NCBI GenBank assembly: GCA_035293985.1
Contig: DATGLS010000019.1
Location: forward strand, 1 to 45,289
Reading direction: 5' to 3'
Length of the DNA: 45,289 bases
DNA from: JAVDCA01 sp035293985
Lineage (GTDB): Bacteria; Pseudomonadota; Alphaproteobacteria; Rhizobiales; Xanthobacteraceae
The position numbers and the translations under genes were made by a program. Below the pieces are notes generated by a model. It searched no databases. It saw nothing but the letters and a program-made list of their open reading frames with translations, and had not been told where the DNA came from. The stretch's first letter is position 1, and the number at the start of each line of letters is the position of its first letter. Below, in pieces: positions 17,881-25,554 of this stretch.

Positions 17881-18954
17881 TCACGGCTTGCGCGCCGGCA
17901 CGCGCCGCGCGATCTCCCGCGCGGCAACCGCCTCCTCGGCGACGAAGCGGCCGAAATCCGCCGGGCTCGACCCGATCGCGCGCAGGCCGAGCGTGTCGAA
18001 AGCCTGCTGCATGTCCGGAGCCCGCAGCGCGCGCACGACCTCGTGCTGCAGCCGCGCCGCGACCGCGGGCGGCGCGCCGGCCGGCAGCCAGGCGCCGAAC
18101 CAGTTCACCACGTTGAAACCGGGAAAGCCCTGCTCCTGCATGGTCGGCACGTCGGGCATGCCCTTTCAGCGCGTGTCGCCCGTGAGCGCGAGCGCGCGCA
18201 AGCGGCCGTCCTGGACGAACGGACGCCCGACCTGCGGGCCGATGAAGAACATGTCGATACGGCCGCTGAGCAGGTCGGTCATTGCCTCCGACGTGCCCTT
18301 GTAAGGCACTTCCAGCATGTCGATCTTCGCCGCCGTCAGCATCGCCACCGCCGGGATGTGGCTCGCGGTGCCGAGGCCGGCCTCGCCATAGCTGAGCCTA
18401 CCGGGCTGTGCCCGCGCCAGCGCGATCAGGTCCTGCACCGTCCTCGCCGCCAGCGTGGGCCGCACCAGCAGCGCCTGGCCGTAGTTTTCCGCGAGCTCGG
18501 TGACCGGCGTGAAATCGTTCACGGCGTCGTAGGGCACATCGCGGGTGAACGCCGGAATGAGCGTGTGCGACGCCGTGGTGAGCAGCACCGTATAGCCGTC
18601 CGGCGCGCTCTTCGCGACATGCGCCGTCCCCACCATGCCGCCCGCGCCGGGCCGGTTCTCGACGATCACCGGCTGCCCGAACGCGTCGGCGAGCTTGGTC
18701 GCCACCATGCGGGCGATCTGGTCCGGCGGCCCGCCCGCCGGCGAGGGCACGACGATGCGAATGGTGTGGTTGGGGTAGCCAGCCGGCTGCGCGGCGAGCG
18801 GCGCAGATGCAAGCAACAGCGCGGCAACGACGATGAGTGCGTAGGATGGGCAAAATCGCGTGGCATGCCCCCGCCGCGTCGGCAACCGCGCGCGGGGCGA
18901 TTTTGCCGACGCGGAAACCCAGGCGCAGTTGCCCACCCTACGAACCGGGGTCAT
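17881..18954 (-). pseudogene. Bug/TctC-type solute receptor broken by an in-frame stop
   Basis: Two open stretches in the same frame (18954-18166 and 18165-17881) together make a complete tripartite-tricarboxylate receptor. The first holds the leader, IRIVVPSPAGGPPDQIARM, VENRPGAGG and ALTGDTR. TGA at 18168-18166 follows, then KGMPDVPTMQEQGFPGF and the normal C-terminus. In the intact paralogue at 21316-22302 the matching position reads TGATRLETMPDIPTV, so one residue has become a stop. The leader is also odd: between ATG 18954 and the hydrophobic core ALIVVAALLLASA the frame crosses a 103-bp palindromic repeat. The gene starts 10 nt after the Gfo/Idh gene, as in an operon. Confidence 0.85.
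18840..18942. repeat. Palindromic repeat lying inside the Bug leader
   Basis: CGTAGGATGGGCAA (18840-18853) and TTGCCCACCCTACG (18929-18942) are inverted arms matching at 13 of 14 positions, with a further inner pairing of AAAATCGC and GCGATTTT. It resembles the elements at 3385 and 8496, but this copy is within the reading frame of the Bug receptor, 12 nt after its only in-frame ATG. Confidence 0.75.
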
Positions 18955-18963
18955 CAGACTGCC

Positions 18964-20094
18964 TCACCCCGCGATCGCCACCGGCGCGCGTTCCTTCGCG
19001 GAGCGCAGGATCGCCTCCAGCACCGCGACGTTGTGCACCTCGTCCCCGCCCGGCACCGCGAGCGCGCGGCCGGACTGGACGGCGCGGGCGAAATGCTCGA
19101 GTTCGGCGCGCTCCGTACTGGTCGCCGCGAACGTCATCAGCCGCGGCTGCTGCCTGGCGGTCATGTCGGCGGGATCCAGCAGGCACACTTTCATCTGCCA
19201 CGTGGTGAGGTGCTCGATGTCGCCGACCTCCACCCACCCCTTGGAGCCGAACACCTGCATTCGCCACGTCTCCGCGGTCGCGATGACGGTGCCGAGATAG
19301 CCGCTCGCACCGCCGCGGAAGCGAAACAGCATCGATGTCGTGTCGTCGATGCCGAAGTCCTGCGCGCGGCGATAGCTTTGCGCGAAGACCTCGTCGATCT
19401 TGCCGGCGAGATAGAGCATCGCGTCGACCACATGCACCCCGCGGCCCGTCATGCCGCCGGCCGGCCCTTCGTCGCGGTCCTGCCGCCAGTGATCGCGGCC
19501 GAAGCGATAGACGCTCGGCCCGCAGAAATTGCCTTCGATGTGCAAGAGCTTGCCGAGCCGACCGTCGGCCAGCATGCGGGCGATCTCCTGCAATGCCGGC
19601 TGGAAGCGCCAGTTGTAGCCGACCGCGAGCGTCACCTTGTGCTCGGTGCAGGCCGCGACCGCCGCGGCCGATTCAGCGGCCGTGAGCCCGAGCGGCTTCT
19701 CGACGAACACGTGCTTGCCGGCGCGCGCTGCCGCGATGATCTGCTCCGCATGCGCCGAGTGCGGCGTCGCCAGCACGACCGCGTCGATCGCGGGATCGGC
19801 AAGCACCTCGGCATAGCTCGCGGCGAGCGCGATCCCGTGCCGGCCGGCGAATTCCGCCGCCCGCGCCGGCGTGCGCGTCGCGCCGGCGACGAAGCGGATG
19901 GCGTCGCTGTTGCCATGCACGCTGCCTTGCACGCAGTTGACGAGGTTCTGACCCCAGCCGCCGACGCCGATGATCGCGGCCCGCACCGTCGAGGCGGTGC
20001 CCGCGTGAATGATCGCGCCCATATTCGCGCCGATGTTCGCGCCGATTTTCGCGCCGATTTTCGCGCCGATTTTCGCGCCTTGCGTATCGTTCAT
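18964..20094 (-). CDS. Gfo/Idh/MocA family oxidoreductase
   Basis: A 376-residue NAD(P)-dependent dehydrogenase. The Rossmann motif is RAAIIGVGGWGQNLV (about 35-49), followed by VVLATPHSAHAEQI and the family motif VFVEKPLGL with its catalytic Lys; the C-terminal domain holds GGMTGRGVHVVDAMLYL. The substrate is unknown, probably a polyol or sugar-like compound. The N-terminus is unusual: residues 6-30 are a repeat of Gly-Ala-Lys/Asn-Ile encoded by a 12-bp tandem repeat that is not part of the fold. Start ATG 20094 follows GGGGACGAG. It precedes the broken Bug receptor by 9 nt. Confidence 0.9.
   Translation of the reverse strand: MNDTQGAKIGAKIGAKIGANIGANMGAIIHAGTASTVRAAIIGVGGWGQNLVNCVQGSVHGNSDAIRFVAGATRTPARAAEFAGRHGIALAASYAEVLADPAIDAVVLATPHSAHAEQIIAAARAGKHVFVEKPLGLTAAESAAAVAACTEHKVTLAVGYNWRFQPALQEIARMLADGRLGKLLHIEGNFCGPSVYRFGRDHWRQDRDEGPAGGMTGRGVHVVDAMLYLAGKIDEVFAQSYRRAQDFGIDDTTSMLFRFRGGASGYLGTVIATAETWRMQVFGSKGWVEVGDIEHLTTWQMKVCLLDPADMTARQQPRLMTFAATSTERAELEHFARAVQSGRALAVPGGDEVHNVAVLEAILRSAKERAPVAIAG
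20015..20074. repeat. 12-bp tandem repeat (GCGCCGATTTTC), five units
   Basis: Five units: GCGCCCATATTC, GCGCCGATGTTC and three identical GCGCCGATTTTC. It lies within the 5' coding part of the Gfo/Idh gene and encodes GAKI/GANI/GANM on the minus strand. As 12 bp is a multiple of three, slippage would vary the length without changing frame. Confidence 0.9.
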
Positions 20095-20526
20095 CTCGTC
20101 CCCGCCGTCGTTGCACCGCAGCCTGGTGCGCGGTCCGAGCGGACACAATATCCGACGGCTTGCGCCTCGAACACCGTCACATCGTGGCGCCTGTATGGTC
20201 GAGATCTGCTGACGCGCGTTAACGCTCGTCAAAGTGTGACGGCGCGCCGGGCACAATTTTCGCAGTCATTTCTGTTCGTGTCCCGACATCGTCGGCTGAC
20301 AAAGCCGTAACTAACGCGATCGACGCGCGCTCGTTCCATGCCCGGATAATCTCGCGAAATCATCACTTTCGCGTCGCATTTCGACCATCTCGCACCATTT
20401 AGCAGCTTCGCCCGCAACCTTCTTTGCACTGCAGCGGGGCGACGCTTCGCAATTTGGAGGAGCGAGGCGTCGCAATTGGAAATGGGACTGCACTCGGAGC
20501 ACTCGGGGAGTCAACTGGAGCACGTC
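20095..20526. other. Divergent intergenic region with a stem-loop
   Basis: These 432 bp separate the minus-strand Gfo/Idh gene from the plus-strand M15-like gene and hold no supportable ORF. GCGACGCTTCGC (20439-20450) and GCGAGGCGTCGC (20462-20473) make an 11-of-12 stem upstream of the M15-like gene. The region is less GC-rich than its surroundings near 20290-20420. No sigma-factor motif was clear. Confidence 0.5.
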
Positions 20527-21300
20527 ATGCGTAAAGCAATTTACTGTGCATCGATAATCGTCATTACCTCGTGCGCGACCGCAAACGCACGACCAAATGC
20601 AGGCGTGCCGATGCGGGTCGATTGCAACGACCGCGGCTGCAGCGCGGCGGCGCCGGGAGTTGCGCTCGTCGCAGCACCGCGTCGCGTGCGCATCGGACGC
20701 CGCGGCGAGGGGCGCACCTATTCCCGGTACCCTCGAGGGTCGATCGTCGAGGCGGCGCCGCGCCATTCGCGGCTCGCATCGTCGCGGTGGGCACGTCCGG
20801 CAGCTGAGCCAAGATATGAATCGACGCGTGAGCCGATGATCGAGCGCGCGCGCGAGCGCATGACCCCGCGCGAGGTTACGCACCACGGCGGCGGCGTCGT
20901 GACGATCCAGACGGCCGCCAACCCGATCACCGTCGCATCCGGCATCGCCAGTCAGATGCGCGAGCTGATCGGCGACCTCGTCGCGCACGGCTTCCGCGGG
21001 CACGTCACCTGCCTCGCCTCTGGCCACATGCCGCACTCGCTGCACCACAGCGGCAACGCCTGCGACTTCGCCCAGCTCAGCCGCAACAGGGTCGCGCCCG
21101 GCGCCGGCGTGATGTATCACGCGAGCAGCATCATCGCGGCGCACGGCTTGCGCGACGGCTGCAGCTTCCATGACTGCGGCCATGTCGACAGCGGCGCGAC
21201 GATAACTGCCCGCGCGCAGTTCCTCCCGGAGGTGCGGCACGTGCGCCACTACGCGCAGCGCTACCTGCGCTATCGCGGCCATCGCTACGCGCGTCAGTAA
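20527..21300 (+). CDS. Secreted peptidase-M15-like protein
   Basis: A 257-residue exported protein with an N-terminal signal peptide (IYCASIIVITSCATANA). The middle is Arg-rich and low in complexity. The C-terminal half carries SLHHSGNACD, which fits the zinc-binding SxHxxGxAxD pattern of M15 D,D-peptidases, and a later FHDCGHVD that could supply the third ligand. A role in peptidoglycan trimming is an inference; the catalytic Glu is not obvious. Start ATG 20527 has GGAG 6 nt upstream. Confidence 0.65.
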   Translation: MRKAIYCASIIVITSCATANARPNAGVPMRVDCNDRGCSAAAPGVALVAAPRRVRIGRRGEGRTYSRYPRGSIVEAAPRHSRLASSRWARPAAEPRYESTREPMIERARERMTPREVTHHGGGVVTIQTAANPITVASGIASQMRELIGDLVAHGFRGHVTCLASGHMPHSLHHSGNACDFAQLSRNRVAPGAGVMYHASSIIAAHGLRDGCSFHDCGHVDSGATITARAQFLPEVRHVRHYAQRYLRYRGHRYARQ

Positions 21301-21315
21301 GGCGTAGAGCCGCGC

Positions 21316-22302
21316 TCACTTCACGCTGATGCCCGCGGCCTCGATCACCTTGCGCATCTTCTCGGTCTCGCCTGCGACGAACGTGCCGAACGCCTCCGGC
21401 GACATCGCGAGCGGCGCACCGCCGAGCTGATCGATCCGCGCCTTCATCGTGGCATCCTTGAGCGCTGTGTTGATCTCGCGGTTGAGCGTCGCGACGATCG
21501 GCGCAGGCGTGCCCGCCGGCGCGCCGACGCCGTACCATTGGCTCGACTCGAATCCCGGGACCGTCTCGCCGACCGTCGGGATGTCGGGCATCGTCTCGAG
21601 GCGCGTCGCCCCGGTGACCGCCAGCGCGCGCAGCTTGCCCGACTCGACGTAATGCTGCGCCGACGGGATCGTGCAGAACACCATGTGCACCTGGCCGGCG
21701 AGAAGATCGGTGAGCGCGGGCGCCGTGCCGCGATAGGGCACGTGCGTCATCTTGATGCCGGTCATGAGCTGGAGCAGCAGGCCCGACGCATGGTCCGGCC
21801 CGCCGGCGCCGCCGGTGCCCATGTCGACCTTGCCGGGGTTGGCCTTGGCGTAGTCGATGAACTCGGCGACATCCTTCGCCGGAAACGCCGGATTGACCGC
21901 CATGAAGTATGGAAAGCGGCCGATGCCTGCGACCGGCGCAATGTCGTGCAGGAAATTGAAGCTGAGGTGCTCGTAGTAGCTGGCGTTGATCGCGTTCGCG
22001 GCATTGACCAGCAGCAGCGTGTAGCCGTCCGGGGCCGCGCGCGCGACCGCCTCGGTCGCGATATTGGTCGCCGCCCCGGTGCGGTTCTCCACCACGAACT
22101 GCGCGTGCAGATGCTCCGCCAGCCACTGCCCGATCAGCCGCGCCGCGAGGTCGACCCCGCCGCCGGCCGAGTAGCCGACCAGGATGCGCACCGGCCGCGA
22201 CGGATAAGCGCCCGCCCGTGCCGCGCGCGGCAAGCCCGCGGCCGCAAACGCGCCGGCGAGCCCCAGCAGTCTGCGTCGATGCATCGACATGCCAATCGAC
22301 AT
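21316..22302 (-). CDS. Bug/TctC-type tripartite tricarboxylate receptor
   Basis: A 328-residue periplasmic binding protein for organic acids or similar solutes. The signal sequence MHRRRLLGLAGAFAAAG with twin arginines suggests Tat export. Family landmarks are PVRILVGYSAGGGVDLAARL, VENRTGAATNIATE, PDGYTLLL, VPYRGTAPALTDLLAGQV and MPDIPTV. It has no adjacent TctA/TctB, so it may work with a membrane pair elsewhere, for example the TctA at 43922. Confidence 0.93.
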   Translation of the reverse strand: MSIGMSMHRRRLLGLAGAFAAAGLPRAARAGAYPSRPVRILVGYSAGGGVDLAARLIGQWLAEHLHAQFVVENRTGAATNIATEAVARAAPDGYTLLLVNAANAINASYYEHLSFNFLHDIAPVAGIGRFPYFMAVNPAFPAKDVAEFIDYAKANPGKVDMGTGGAGGPDHASGLLLQLMTGIKMTHVPYRGTAPALTDLLAGQVHMVFCTIPSAQHYVESGKLRALAVTGATRLETMPDIPTVGETVPGFESSQWYGVGAPAGTPAPIVATLNREINTALKDATMKARIDQLGGAPLAMSPEAFGTFVAGETEKMRKVIEAAGISVK

Positions 22303-22439
22303 GGCGGATCCCCCTGCGCCAGGTTCGCAACACTATGATGCGCGACGGCGCCCAGCCACAAGACGGCGCCGCACGATGCGACGATGTGAGGCGGGAGCCT
22401 CCATCTACGCTTATCCGAGGGAAGGATAACTGTCGCTAT

Positions 22440-22455
22440 TGGGCGAATGCCCAAG
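22440..22455. terminator. Short hairpin at the end of the 22456-22839 gene
   Basis: TTGGGC-GAAT-GCCCAA is a perfect 6-bp stem immediately after the stop of the minus-strand small secreted gene. It is a possible terminator without a U-tract. Confidence 0.35.
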
Positions 22456-22839
22456 CTACCGGCAAGGCCTGATGCCGATCTCGGCCGCTGTCACACTGTG
22501 CTCGTCGCCCGTGAAGGTCGGGAGCCCGGCGATCATATTTTGCGGCAGATAGGCCTTCACGGCATGCGCCACGAAGCGGGCGCGCGGGCCGGCGCAGGCG
22601 TTCGGGCTCCGCGCGATCACGCTTTCGCAGGCCGAGCCGCAGAAGCCGACGATCCTGATCTCGATGCCGCCGCTCTCCGCCTCGGCGCGCGCAGTCTCGA
22701 ACTGGCCGACGACCCCGCCGCCGTTGTCCCGGATCGTGCACACACGACCCGAGCACCCGAACAGCTTCTGCAACACGGGGCTGGCGCTCGCCGACGGCGC
22801 CGCCAGCGCCAGGGACGCAACAAACGCAACCATACGCAT
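22456..22839 (-). CDS. Small secreted protein with ClpP/crotonase-like motif remnants
   Basis: A 127-residue protein with a signal peptide (MVAFVASLALAAPSASA). The mature part has GGGVVGQFETARAEAESGG followed by IEIRIVGFCGSAC. This order of GG-x-V, a helix and Cys-x-Ser-Ala-Cys resembles short periplasmic ClpP-like proteins in which Gly-Gly and Ser take part in the active site, but it is much shorter than those I know. Five further positions, including the C-terminal PCR, are Cys. Function unknown. Confidence 0.6.
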   Translation of the reverse strand: MRMVAFVASLALAAPSASASPVLQKLFGCSGRVCTIRDNGGGVVGQFETARAEAESGGIEIRIVGFCGSACESVIARSPNACAGPRARFVAHAVKAYLPQNMIAGLPTFTGDEHSVTAAEIGIRPCR

Positions 22840-23003
22840 GCGTGGGATTCACGCATGGGCGGGTGAATATTTCGTTGATCGACGGGTGAGCGATCGCCGT
22901 TGCGGCAATCGCCGCGTCGTCACCCCGCGACGGGGCGCGTCCGCCACCCTATATAGGGCGGACCCTCGACATTGGGCGAACGCTTGGCGTGGCGGTGAAG
23001 GAT
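22840..23003. promoter_or_regulatory. Divergent spacer with an AT-centred palindrome
   Basis: Between the small secreted gene and the amine oxidase gene lies CCCTATATAGGG (22947-22958), a perfect 12-bp palindrome flanked by GTCCGCC and GGCGGAC. This is a plausible operator or promoter core for one or both genes. Nothing identifies the binding protein. Confidence 0.35.
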
Positions 23004-24254
23004 ATGCATGAAGCAGACGTGGTCGTGATCGGCGCAGGTGCGGCGGGCATCAGCGCCGCGCGCCGGCTGGCGGCGGCCGGCATCCGTTCGCTCGTGCTCG
23101 AGGCGCGCTCGCGCGCCGGCGGGCGCGCCTGGACGTTGCGCGGGAGCGGGTTTCCGCTCGATCTCGGCTGCGGCTGGCTGCATTCGGCGGACGAGAACGA
23201 GTGGGCCGCGCTCGCGCCGACGCTGGGGCTCGACATCGACCGCACGCTGCCGCCCTGGGGCGCGCCGCGCCGCCGCACGATCGGATTTCCCGACGACCAG
23301 CTGACCGACTTTCGCGCCGCGAGCGAAGCCTTCTTCGCCCGCATCGATGCGGCGGAGCACGATCCGATCGACCAGCCGGCGGCCGCCTTCCTCGACCCGG
23401 CCTCGCGCTGGAATCCGCTGCTCAACGCCGTCGGCAACTACATCAGCGGCGGCGAGCTCGTCGATGTCTCGGCGCGCGATCTCGCGAGCTACCACGATAC
23501 GGGGGTCAACTGGCGCCTCACGCAGGGCTACGGCACATTGGTCGCAGCCTATGCGGCGCCGCTCGACTTGCGCTTCGACTGCCCGGTCACGCTGATCGAC
23601 CATTCCGACACGCGGCTGCGCATCGTCACGCCGCAAGGCGACATCGCGGCGCGCGCCGCGATCATCGCGGTGCCGGCGAGCCTCATCGCGAACGAAGGCC
23701 TGCGCTTCACGCCGGCCTTGCCGGACAAGCGCGAGGCCGCCGCGGGCCTGCCGCTCGGGCTCGCCGACAAGCTCTTCCTGCGCGTCGAGCGGGCCGACGA
23801 CCTGCCGGTGGAGACGCGCCTCTTCGGCGCGCTCGATCAGATGAACACCGGCAGCTATCACCTGCGCCCGTTCGGGCGGCCCGTCATCGAGTGCTATTTC
23901 GGCGGCAAGCTCGCCTGGGAGCTCGAGCGCGAAGGCGACGGCGCCTTTGCGCGCTACGCGCTCGACCAGCTCAGCCGGCATCTCGGCGCCGACATGCGCA
24001 AACGTCTCACGCCGATCGCCGCCACCGCCTGGGGCCACGATCCGTTCGCGCTGGGCTCCTACTCATATGCCAAGCCCGGCCATTTCCCGGCGCGCGCCGC
24101 GCTCGCGGCATCCGTCGACGACCGCCTGTTCTTCGCCGGCGAGGCCTGCTCCGACCACGACTACTCAACCGCGCACGGCGCCTATCGCACCGGCGTCAAG
24201 GCGGCCGACGCCGTCGCGCGATTGCTGCAGGCCGCGTCGTCATCCGCCCATTGA
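23004..24254 (+). CDS. FAD-dependent amine oxidase family protein
   Basis: About 416 residues of the flavin amine-oxidase fold. The N-terminus has the dinucleotide-binding motif DVVVIGAGAAGISAARRL followed by EARSRAGGRAWT; the C-terminus has LFFAGEACSDHDYSTAHGAY, which holds the second FAD contact. The substrate is unknown (polyamine-like compounds are common for the family). No signal peptide. The start is uncertain: GTGs at 22989 and 22995 are in frame, and none has a good ribosome-binding site; I chose the ATG. Confidence 0.88.
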   Translation: MHEADVVVIGAGAAGISAARRLAAAGIRSLVLEARSRAGGRAWTLRGSGFPLDLGCGWLHSADENEWAALAPTLGLDIDRTLPPWGAPRRRTIGFPDDQLTDFRAASEAFFARIDAAEHDPIDQPAAAFLDPASRWNPLLNAVGNYISGGELVDVSARDLASYHDTGVNWRLTQGYGTLVAAYAAPLDLRFDCPVTLIDHSDTRLRIVTPQGDIAARAAIIAVPASLIANEGLRFTPALPDKREAAAGLPLGLADKLFLRVERADDLPVETRLFGALDQMNTGSYHLRPFGRPVIECYFGGKLAWELEREGDGAFARYALDQLSRHLGADMRKRLTPIAATAWGHDPFALGSYSYAKPGHFPARAALAASVDDRLFFAGEACSDHDYSTAHGAYRTGVKAADAVARLLQAASSSAH

Positions 24255-24498
24255 GGTCTCGTCCGGGCTACGCTTCCCCTCGTGCAGTTCCTTCCAGTCC
24301 AAGTCTGATTCCGCCGAGTCCAAGTTATTCAGCGTAAACGAGTGTATTCTCCCGAGTGCTGGATGCGCTCCGGCATGTAGATCAGACGCCGACATCTGGG
24401 CGAAGTAAGCATTTGTCAGCCAAACGCTCCCGCGCTGCATGAACCTGTGGCACCGGCGCGCGACCAATCGGGGGACTTACCCCGCAACGGAGATCCTC
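24255..24498. other. Spacer with a repeat fragment
   Basis: The stretch starts with TCCGGGCTACGC (24265-24276), a right-arm fragment of the GTAGCCCGGATGG-type repeat. The rest shows no ORF or clear dyad. Confidence 0.4.
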
Positions 24499-24783
24499 AT
24501 GCGCAAGCTCTTGTCCGTGTCCGCTCTCGCATCGACCGCCCTCCTCGCCCCGATGCTCTCGCCCGCATCCGCCGCCAGCCTCAACAACAACATCGCGGTC
24601 GGCCACGTCACCTACACCCGTCCCGGCAATGTGGCCGCCGCCACCAACGTCGGCACCAGCAACCAGTATTTCACGCCGAATGCGGCGCACGGCCCGAAGC
24701 TCAAGCCCGCGGTGAAGAAGTGGGTCTGCGGTCCGATCGTCAACTACGATGGCACGCCGCATTGCCATTGGGTCACGCACTGA
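24499..24783 (+). CDS. Small secreted protein
   Basis: A 94-residue protein with a good signal peptide (RKLLSVSALASTALLAPMLSPASA). The mature part is about 65 residues, rich in Asn and Thr, with VTYTRPGNVAAATNVG and two Cys near the end (VCGP and PHCHW). I do not recognise a family. ATG 24499 is preceded by GGAG at about 6 nt; the longer frame from 24439 lacks a leader. The stop overlaps the first codons of an SRPBCC remnant. Confidence 0.7.
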   Translation: MRKLLSVSALASTALLAPMLSPASAASLNNNIAVGHVTYTRPGNVAAATNVGTSNQYFTPNAAHGPKLKPAVKKWVCGPIVNYDGTPHCHWVTH

Positions 24784-25012
24784 ACGCGTGCTGTGGCAGG
24801 TGACCGACGGTCCGCAATGGCTCGGCACCACGGTCAGCTTCGAACTCGCGCAGAACGACGGCTGGACCATCGTCCTGTTCAAGCACGCTGGCGGGATGAA
24901 GCACCAGTGCAGCACCAGCTGGGCGGTCTTTCTGCTCAGCCTCGAATCGCTGCTGGAAAGCGGCCAGGACCGGCCCTGGCCGAATGAGATCAAGCTCGAC
25001 AACCGGGAGTGA
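24779..25012 (+). pseudogene. SRPBCC/AHSA1 domain remnant, 5' end missing
   Basis: About 77 residues match the C-terminal half of SRPBCC-fold proteins: RVLWQVTDGPQWLGTTVSF, then WTIVLFKHAG, CSTSWAVFLLSL and a C-terminus ending EIKLDN. In complete members I recall a longer WREPVEF-type segment between KHAG and the CSTxWA motif, so there is also a small internal deletion here. The N-terminal half is absent, and the reading frame begins abruptly at the stop codon of the preceding small gene. Confidence 0.7.
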
Positions 25013-25096
25013 ACTGGCGTCGAGCCGATGGATGTACTACGCGTTGCCCCGCCGGGGTCGCATTGGGCGCCCGGGCAACGCGATTGAAGGTACCGT

Positions 25097-25387
25097 ATGA
25101 CACCGTGGCCCCCGCTCGGCTCGAGTAAGTTCCTTCGGCTCGTCGCCGTGATCGCGCCACTCTGGCTCATCGCGTCGCCCGCTTCGGCAGCATCCTGCCG
25201 TCAGCTCATCCTCGAATGCCAACACCGATGCGTGGCGCGATATGCATCCGTCCTGAAGAATCATTGGACCGCTCAGGCGCAAAATGAACGGACCGCCTGT
25301 CTGAATGAATGTGAGGCGCGTTCCTACGGACGCTGCGAGGGACCGCCTTTGACCGCGGCGCCCTCCCTCAAGGAGCCCCGCGGCTAG
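25097..25387 (+). CDS. Small secreted twin-CX3C protein
   Basis: A 96-residue protein with a signal peptide (FLRLVAVIAPLWLIASPASA). The mature part has exactly six Cys in the order C-x6-C-x3-C, about 26 residues, then C-x3-C-x7-C (ECQHRC and CLNEC). Two CX3C pairs on two predicted helices suggest a disulfide-linked helical hairpin. GAAGG about 6 nt before ATG 25097 supports the start. I do not recognise a named family; periplasmic location is inferred. Confidence 0.65.
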   Translation: MTPWPPLGSSKFLRLVAVIAPLWLIASPASAASCRQLILECQHRCVARYASVLKNHWTAQAQNERTACLNECEARSYGRCEGPPLTAAPSLKEPRG

Positions 25388-25554
25388 CGCCTCGATGCGG
25401 GGCCGTATGCCTGCTCTAGCTGAGCAAGGCGACGGTGCCGTCCGAGACGTCCAACACGATCGGCCCGACGATCGCGCCGAAGCTGACACAGCATAGTAGT
25501 CGTGATCTTCCTCATCGGCTCCTCCGTGGCGAGGGAGCGTAGCAACCGCGGCCC

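Noticed and set aside
18166..18168. TGA in the Bug receptor as selenocysteine
   Set aside because: The position is a variable loop residue (Leu in the intact paralogue), not a redox site, and Bug receptors have no selenoprotein members I know of.
17779..20310. 843-residue plus-strand frame
   Set aside because: Runs antisense through the Bug pseudogene and the Gfo/Idh gene; Arg/His-rich and without a recognisable domain.
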